Shown piece after piece: positions 57,099 to 64,000 of a stretch of DNA of 64,000 bases; the stretch's first letter is position 1, and every line of letters starts with the position of its first letter. This DNA comes from Canna indica (Eukaryota; Streptophyta; Magnoliopsida; Zingiberales; Cannaceae). Position numbers and translations under genes: made by a program. The stretch is from the NCBI GenBank assembly GCA_034359265.1, contig CP136894.1:28116501-28180500 (forward strand), written 5' to 3'. The notes under the pieces were generated by a model that did not search any database, was not told the origin of the DNA, and was given only the letters and a program-made list of their open reading frames with translations.

Positions 57099-58056
57099 GC
57101 TAGGATACTATTGTGATTGGTTACACTCCTCCCATAAAGAAAGATGGGATTGAGCGCAAGTCTAAGAATGAGTACACTAAAGCATAAATCACTGCCGCAA
57201 ACTTTCATAGTAAAGCACTTAATGCTATATTGAGTGGAGTTGATCCTTCTGAGTTCAACTTAATCTCATATTGTACATTGGCAAAGCAAGCTTGGGAAAT
57301 TCTAGAAACAAATCATGAAGGATCCCGTACGCTTTGAAAGTCCAAAGTAGAAATCCTGAACTCTAGATTTGAGAATCTAAATATGGGAGATGATGAAAGC
57401 ATTCAAGACTTCCATGGGTGTGTCAAAGATCTTATGAACAATGCAACCAACCTTAGAGAATTATTTTGAGAAGAAAAAGTTGCGAGAAAAGTTCTTAGAT
57501 CTATGCCTTCAAAATTTGACATGAAAGTTGCAGCTATCAGTGAAGTCCATGATCCATTAGTTATGGCTCATGACATGTTGATGGGAAAACTTGAAACATA
57601 TGAGTTAGAACTTTCAGAAAAATACTCACACAAGGAGAAGAAGAAAAATCTTGGTTCTAGTGCTACTGAAGATAAGGTTAAGTCAGAAGATTGTTCAGAA
57701 GATGAGATGGATGCTGTTTTTTCCCTTATGACGAAGAATTTCAAAAGATTTCTGAAAGCCAGAAATAAGCAAAATCAAAATTATCATTTGTAACCGTAGT
57801 CTCAATCACAATTTCAACTGGGTAGTTTCAATAGTTCAAAATCAAATTCACTGTGGGAGAAAACAAAAGAGGTATGTCGTTTGCTCTCAAAAATGATTCA
57901 AAACAGAAATACAAAGGTATAAAATGCTTTGAATGTGAAGAATATGGTCATATAAGATCAGAATGTCCAAATCTTCAGAAGAGTCGTAAGAAGTCATTTA
58001 CTGTGACATGGAGTGATGACAAAGAGGAAGATGGCTCAGAGGAATTTGAAAAATAG
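57099..58056 (+). pseudogene. Copia D gag (UBN2, zinc knuckle), N-terminus missing
   Basis: Begins abruptly at the end of the Copia B2 LTR inside Gag (IVIGYTPPIKKDGIERKSKN). Continues SGVDPSEFNLISYCTLAKQA, AWEILETNHEGSRTL, RFENLNMGDDESIQDF, then RSMPSKFDMKVAAISEVHDP. After a frame change near 57800 comes zinc knuckle CFECEEYGHIRSEC. The order matches Sirevirus-type Gag. Stops near 57335 and 57467. Confidence 0.82.
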
Positions 58057-58680
58057 TCAAGCAATTTTATAGCTTTTACTACAAGCATTGGTGGCTCCAG
58101 TAGAACTTTAGATAGTTCAAATACAGAAGATGACAACAATACAGTTCAATGTGCCGAAAGCCTTGAACAAACCTACCAAGAGATGTTTGACAAATGCGTC
58201 AAAGTAGCAAAACTGAACAAATCCCTTAGTGATCAAAACAAGTTAATGACCGAAGAGAGAGAAATCTCGAGCAAAGGCTTCAATATTTTCAAACTCAGAT
58301 TGTTGAAAAGGAGGATAAAGAGTCCAAGCTGATTGAAGAGCTTGAGAAGGTAAAAAGGGAGGTTAAAATGATGAATTCTAGTGATACCCTTAATGAAATT
58401 TTAATTGCAGGAAAAATATCCTTCAAATTACAATGGACTGGGATACACTGGACCATCCCAATTAAAACATCAGTCTCAATTGCTAGTTCAACTGAGGTAT
58501 ATTCGCAAGGGTTCTTCAAGTTAACAACAGTCTACTGTTAGAAGATGTAGAGGATGCACATATGTTATTATTGCAAACAAAAAGGACATATAACAGTAAA
58601 CTGCTTCAAACTTTCTAACAAATTGAGAAGAAGAGATCATGTGAATCCAACTAGGCAGAAAGTGAAGTAGATTTGGGTAG
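58057..58680 (+). pseudogene. Copia D coiled-coil region and second zinc knuckle
   Basis: After the first knuckle and an acidic stretch come a coiled-coil-like part (MFDKCVKVAKLNKSLSDQNK, then LIEELEKVKREVKMMNSSDT), a second zinc knuckle CYYCKQKGHITVNC (58570-58611) and IWVGN, the equivalent of the IWVPK linker. This is the same order as family A Gag, but here protease follows. Confidence 0.75.
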
Positions 58681-59099
58681 GAAATGTTGATCTAAATTGT
58701 CAAGTTGCATTTATGTCAAAAACTCTTTCTTCTCTAGGCGCTTGGTATTTCGACAGTGGATGTTCTCAGCACATGACTGGAAGTCCAGACAACCTGAAGG
58801 ATATTCAAAAATATAAAAATGCAACAGTTACATTTGGAGATGGAGGTCACGAAAATGTTGTTGGAATTAATACCCTTAATATGCTTGGAATTTCAAGTCT
58901 GGAAAATGTCCTGCTTGTTGAAGGTCTCAAGGCGAATCTTGTAAGTATAAGCCAACTTTGTGACCAAAATTTGAATGTACAATTTACCAGGAACAACTGT
59001 AAGGTCTTTGATGAGGATGGAGACTGCATTATTAAAGGAAACAGATCAAAGGATAACTGCTACAAAATAGCATATACCTCCAACATTGTCAATAACTGA
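58681..59099 (+). pseudogene. Copia D protease and pre-integrase start
   Basis: WYFDSGCSQHMTGSPDNLKD holds the Asp-Ser-Gly active site; VTFGDGGHENVVGI and ENVLLVEGLKANLVSISQLC follow, as in Sirevirus/Tork Copia proteins. Stop TGA at 59097. Confidence 0.85.
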
Positions 59100-59779
59100 G
59101 TAGTCAAAGGAATTTCTAAACTTTCAGGAGAACCTGAAGCAATTTGTGGCCCATGTCAAGAAGGGAAACAATCAAGATAGTCCATCACCAGTTAAAATTG
59201 ATTGCAACCTCACGTCCTCTGGAGCTTCTTCATCTAGACCTATGTAGGATGAAAGCATTTGAGGTAAAAATATGTTCTTGTCTGTGTTGATGATTACTCA
59301 TGTTTTACATGGACAAAGTTTTTAAGAGAGAAGTCAAGTGCTTTCAACAATTCAAAATTCTGTGCTTGAGGCTTCAAAATGAAAAGGAGCTTCCGATTAT
59401 GAATGTGATCAGAATAAGGAGTCATCATGGAAGAGAATTTGAAAATATTTCATTCTCTGAGTTTTGTGATGAGAATGGAATTTTGCATGAATTCTCAGCT
59501 CCAAAGACCCCACGGCACAATGGTGTGGTTGAAAGAAAGAACCGCATAATTTAGGAGATGGCCCAGGTGATGCTCAACTCCAAATATATTTTTGAGAGGT
59601 TCTGGGCTAAAGCTATCAACACAGCATGCTACACTATAAATCGTGTTTATCTCAAACCAGGAACACTTCAAACATCATATGATTTATGGAACGGAGGAAA
59701 ACCAAATCTCACAAATTTTCATATTTTTGGAAGCATGTGCTATGTTTTAAATGATTGGTTGTACCTTAGCAAGATGTAG
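59100..59779 (+). pseudogene. Copia D integrase
   Basis: Degraded start, then RIRSHHGREFENISFSEFCD, NGILHEFSAPKTPRHNGVVE and RKNR; the Glu of the DDE triad is in VVERKNR, while the second Asp is replaced (RSHHGREF where RSDHGREF is usual). NTACYTINRVYLKPGT and TSYDLWNGGKPNLTNFHIFG continue after a TAG at 59555. Stops and shifts throughout. Confidence 0.82.
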
Positions 59780-60593
59780 AGCAAGAGTGATGAAGCCATA
59801 TTTTTGGGCTATTCTATAAATAGCAAGGCCGACCGTGTTTACAACAAAAGAACAAAAACTGTAATGGAGTCTGCAAATGTGTAGGTTGATATTTTTCAAA
59901 GTAGTCATGTCTTAACTACTGATGAAAAGGGAGTTACAACTGAGCTCAAAACTAGTGAGAATGCTACCAGGGTCACAGATCAAGCAGTTGAAACAGAAGA
60001 TGAAACTGACATTGTGACTGATGTTGAACAAGATGAAGGAAGTGGAATAGAAAAGTCTTCAAAAATTCTCAAAAATCATCCTCTACAAAATATGATTGGA
60101 AATGTAAGTGATAGAGTCAATACCAGGAATCAATCAAGGAAGAATCATCAGGATATGATCAGGTATTCCTGTTATACTTCCAAAGTTGAACCAAAAAATT
60201 GTGAAGGAATACTTGAAAGATGAATATTGGATTTCTGCCATGCAAGAGGAGTTACAATAGTTCAGAAATAATGATGTATGAGAGCTTGTGCCAAGACCAG
60301 AAGGAGTTAATATTGTTGGAACCAAGTGGATTTTCAAGAACAAAACTGATGAAGCAGGTAACAAAACCAGAAACAAAGCCAGACTTGTTGCTCAGGGCTT
60401 TAACCAGATTGAAGGGCTGGATTATGATGAAACATTTGCTCCTGTTGTTCGACTAGAATCTATCAGACTGCTTCTAGCCATATCTTGTTGCATGAAGTTT
60501 AAGTTGTTCCAGATAGATGTTAAAACAGTCTTTTTGAATAGGTTACTCAATGAAGAAGTATATGTTGAACAACCCAAGGGCTTTTCATGTATA
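59780..60593 (+). pseudogene. Copia D linker and reverse transcriptase N-terminus, cut by family A
   Basis: After a low-complexity acidic linker, RT is recognised by GVNIVGTKWIFKNKTDEAGN, ARLVAQGFNQIEGLDYDETF, FQIDVKTVFLNRLLNEEVYV and EQPKGFS. It stops at 60593 where a family A LTR begins. YVDD and RNase H are not in the window. Confidence 0.85.
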
Positions 60594-61712
60594 TGTTGGT
60601 GAAATGACCATACTAGAGAGGGGACTGGAATAGTGTGTTTACTAATCTTTTTGCCTAAATTTGGTTTTAATCGTTTCTTTGGTTAGTTAGGCAAATTACA
60701 AGTTGAGTAGCAAACTGAAGCAAAGTAAATACGATAATGAAGTAAACACAAGTAGAAGCAATGCAAACATAATTATTTATAATGGTTCGGCCCCAATGCC
60801 TACTCCACTACCTAAGCACCCCGCTTAGGATTTCCAAACTAAACTTTACTTGATTAATCTTGTTTCTCTTATAACAAGGACTTTGACCCAAAGAGTCTCA
60901 CTCTCAACCTAACGCACTCCACACCCGGAAGTCTCCGCCTTCTTGTCGAGAGCACTCTTCCACCTCAACCCTAAGGGAGAACTCAACTAATCCTAGTAAA
61001 CTATATTTATACCGGTTGATTTAAACCTCAAACACCAAGGCTACCACCAAATTTCAAGAACAAACAACCTAGGTCTTTACAATCTCAAATACAATGAAAT
61101 AAATCACAAAAATATACAAATAATGGAGCAAATAAATAATACAACAAATACTTAACTCTAAACACGAGTCCTAGTTTCTCTTGATGCCTCAATGATGAAT
61201 CGTTCAAAGCTTGAAGGCAATATCAAGGATGTATCATGGAAACTAGGGTTATCAAATGGATGGCTCAAGAAAAGCTTTGAGATTGATCAAGAATGGCTCA
61301 ATAGAATCATAAATCATCAAGAAAAGACTCCCATGGCTTGGTATTTATAAGCCATGAAGAGTTGACATGAAACAACCAACTCAACACTTGGAAAACTAGC
61401 CATTTTCGTCGTCCGTCGCAGGTCCGGTCGATCGTCGATCGACCGACCGACCGACCGCATACCTACTGCCAGTTTCTAGCAACATTCGGTCGACTGACTG
61501 GTCGACCGAAACTGGGCAGACTGCTTGGTTTTGGCTAATTTTTCTGCCCGTTTATTCGTTTCTAGGTTCGATCTTCGCTAAGTGTTATATAAGGATTATC
61601 CCACATTTGGATTCAATAAAAATATATAAAAAATCAAAATCCTTAAGAATCAAAATCTAACTTTTGGGGTCTAGTACAAATATCTAAAAAATAGAAATTT
61701 TATAATTTCCTC
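60594..61712 (-). repeat. Truncated 3' LTR of family A copy 4
   Basis: Matches the solo LTR at 48931 closely, including the TATA box TATTTATAA (61342-61350) and a palindrome block (about 61427-61515, GGTCGATCGTCGATCGACCG). Confidence 0.83.
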
Positions 61713-64000
61713 CTATCTATATGCATGGTTTCCTATATTTTCTTCCATTTTTACCTAGATTTTTCTCCCCCTTTTGACATCACTCAAAAAGGCCAAGAAA
61801 AGTCAAACAAAAGTCAAAGTTAAAACTCTAAAAGATTTTTCAAAACTGTGAAAGTCTCAACTCAAGGGATGAAAGCCAAACATCGAATAAGAAATTAAGT
61901 CATACATGATATCGTGAAATGATAAATAAAATCGAAAACCAAGAATCATGTAGTAACTTAAGTATCGATATTTTCAAGTATCGGTCAAATAGTCAAAAAT
62001 CACTTTAGAAACAATTTTTCTCATCAAATGAGTAGAACGATACCATAAGTGAATTTAAAATATCATACTTCAAGTCTCATTTAAAAATCTAATGAAAATT
62101 TAAAGTATCGGAAAAATGAGCAACTTGAGAAGAATGATACTTTACTAGCATTTTCGTAAATAAATGAGATTTTTATGACATTTTCAGAAATCATTCAAAC
62201 TTTCAAAATACAAAGATATGGTCATGTAAAACATGTATATCAAGTTTGAAGAGAAAAGAATGTTATTTGATTAAAATATAAACTTAGCACAATTTTATTC
62301 GAAATATGCGTGAAAATATGAAAATGAATAAGTATCAAATTTTGTTATCTACTCATGTTTTCTCTAACTTAGCCATCTAGACATCAACCATGAGTGAATC
62401 TAAGTATATGAGTCAAGTTTGGGCTTATAATGAAATTTCTAAATCACTTTGTTGACGAAAAGTTTTGTAACTTTAACTGGACAAACTAGATTTTTCAGGG
62501 AATCTATAGGTTCAATAATCAATCAAGAATTAGTTTTCTATAAATTCATAAAATTCCTAAAAGTCCAGGGGCATTTTCATAAATTTGAGGTATTTTTTTC
62601 AAAGTTGTCAATTTTGCTTCAAACTTTCTAGATATCGCTGAATGATCATTTAAGATGCATGTTCTAAGTTTGAGCTCAAAATAAATTCTCTAAGTTCATT
62701 TTTCATCTTATCTTGATTTCAATAAAAAAACTAATATTTCTAGCTATCAGTCAAGTTATCAAAATCATTCCTAGGAATGATTTTGCTCAAGCAATGGTGT
62801 GAATGATATTAGAAATGGATTCAAAATGGTATACATGAGTTTTCATTTGAAGTTTTTGATGAAAAATCAAAGTATTGAGAAAATGAGTATTTCAAGTAAG
62901 TGATACTTTGTGTTTCCAAAATCTAACTTCAAGGTTCCATTATAAATCAGATTCTTGATGAAAATTTTTGAAATTTTTACACAAAAAGCTAGATTTTTCA
63001 ATGAAAGAGCAGTTTCAAGAATCGTCACAAAATTAGTTTTCTACATTTTTCTAAAATTGACTTTAAATGTTGAAATTTCAATGGCATTTCTGTAATTTTT
63101 AGTCATTTTTCAAAACATGCTCAGTTTTTATTCAAACTTTTATGACAACACATAATGGTCATGTAAAGAGTGTATGTCAAGTTTAGAATGAAAATTATGT
63201 CCTTAAGTCAAGATATCAACCTAACATGGTTTCATTCAAAACTATGCTAGTTATCATGAAACTTGTTAAGTGTCAATCTTATCATTTACTCATGATTTTT
63301 CAAACTTAAACCTATGGACACCTAACATGAGTAAATCTAAACATGTTCATCAATTTATTGACTTAGGTCAACTTGGTTCAAAAGAGGTTATCATGATATG
63401 GGATCTATGTTGTTTTATCCATATCCATATGAATTTTTCATTCTAAATACATGGAAATATGTCATACCTATTCCTAAACATGTTTATGAAGTTTGGATAT
63501 AAAGTGAAGTGTCCAAGTCGATTTCTTGACTTTGGTCAAACTTTTTCAAGTTTAAGTCCTCTAAAGTTAACTAGTTATCATTTTGTTCATCTACATATGA
63601 ATATTCAAGTTTAAATACCTAGAATTATGTCATATGTGTATCTAAACATGTTTACCGACTACTAACTCAAAATGATGTCTCTAATATGAAATTCAACCTA
63701 GAGCAAGTTTCATTCAATCAAGATATCATGAAATTGCCTAATTTATCAAAATTTTACCTACTCATGAAATTTCATATATTTATCATGCAAAAACAATCAT
63801 GAGTATAGAGGCATCATTATACCCAAATATTTAATTATTATACTTAGATTTTTGCAAAACCGAACTCATACCTCATTCTTGGAATTTTGCCAAACTTGTC
63901 TTTTTACTTTTCAATTTTCTTCATGATAACATAGCCTTCCATTAACATTCTCAACTTGCAAGTAGACTTCATTAGTAGATTTAATGAAACTAAGGCTACT
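61713..64000 (-). other. Non-coding internal DNA of family A copy 4
   Basis: No gene. Near 61713-61780 are remnants of the polypurine tracts (TTTTTCTCCCCCTTTTGAC). The rest is AT-rich, matches copy 2 (22750-23772) and, in reverse complement, the complete element (about 37240-38980). The repeated CTCATGA...TACTTAG words recur here too. Confidence 0.75.

Larger units (their letters stand above)
60594..64000 (-). mobile_element. Family A copy 4: 3' LTR (truncated) and internal region, runs off the right edge
   Basis: Minus strand. LTR from TGTTGGTGAAATGACC at 60594 to about 61712, where it passes without an LTR end or abutting purine tract into internal sequence; about 0.5 kb of LTR and the junction are deleted. 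The candidate target duplication is GTATA at 60589-60593; the partner lies outside. Gag would be beyond 64000. Confidence 0.83.

Overview
The window is plant nuclear DNA made almost entirely of transposable elements. The evidence is Ty1/Copia and Ty3/Gypsy LTR retrotransposons with primer binding sites complementary to initiator tRNA-Met, a MULE with a 9-bp target duplication, a CACTA element with tnp2/tnpA genes, and TRIM-type miniatures. I found no convincing host gene, rRNA, tRNA or CRISPR. It looks like a gene-poor, heterochromatic block of a flowering-plant genome; the sequence alone does not name the species. Almost every coding region is broken by stops, many of which a single C-to-T change in a CAG, CAA or CGA codon would explain.

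Layout, left to right. 1-3725: 5' part of a minus-strand copy of 'family A', a Sirevirus-like Copia family that keeps gag but has no pol. 3776-8204: a complete MULE with about 450-bp terminal inverted repeats and the perfect 9-bp duplication TATATATTT; its transposase has lost the catalytic core. 8357-9441: a TRIM. 9508-19939: a Copia element ('family B') with both LTRs; its 3' LTR contains a solo LTR of family A (16584-18003, duplication AGATC). 19965-20735: a relic of the putative gypsy-type transposon (Transposase_28) family. 21125-23772: a truncated minus-strand family A copy.

23773-57098 can be read as one old family B Copia (B2) blown up to about 33 kb by nested insertions: Gypsy 1 (24216-31868, minus) in its 5' LTR, a complete family A element (33580-40811, duplication GTCTC) in gag, a TRIM-like unit (41484-41885), a family A LTR fragment (41893-42671) cut by a CACTA (42672-about 48050), a family A solo LTR (48931-50578) in the reverse transcriptase, and Gypsy 2 (51445-56163) in the 3' LTR. 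57099-60593 is another decayed Copia ('D'), broken in its reverse transcriptase by a further minus-strand family A copy (60594 to the window end).

The most interesting system is family A. At least seven copies or pieces share LTRs of 1.4-1.65 kb that carry an array of the palindromic motif GGTCGATCGACC just upstream of a TATA box, repeated polypurine tracts before the 3' LTR, a two-zinc-knuckle coiled-coil Gag, and about 2.4 kb of recognisable non-coding DNA where pol should be. It looks like a non-autonomous lineage that depends on a relative for protease, integrase and reverse transcriptase.
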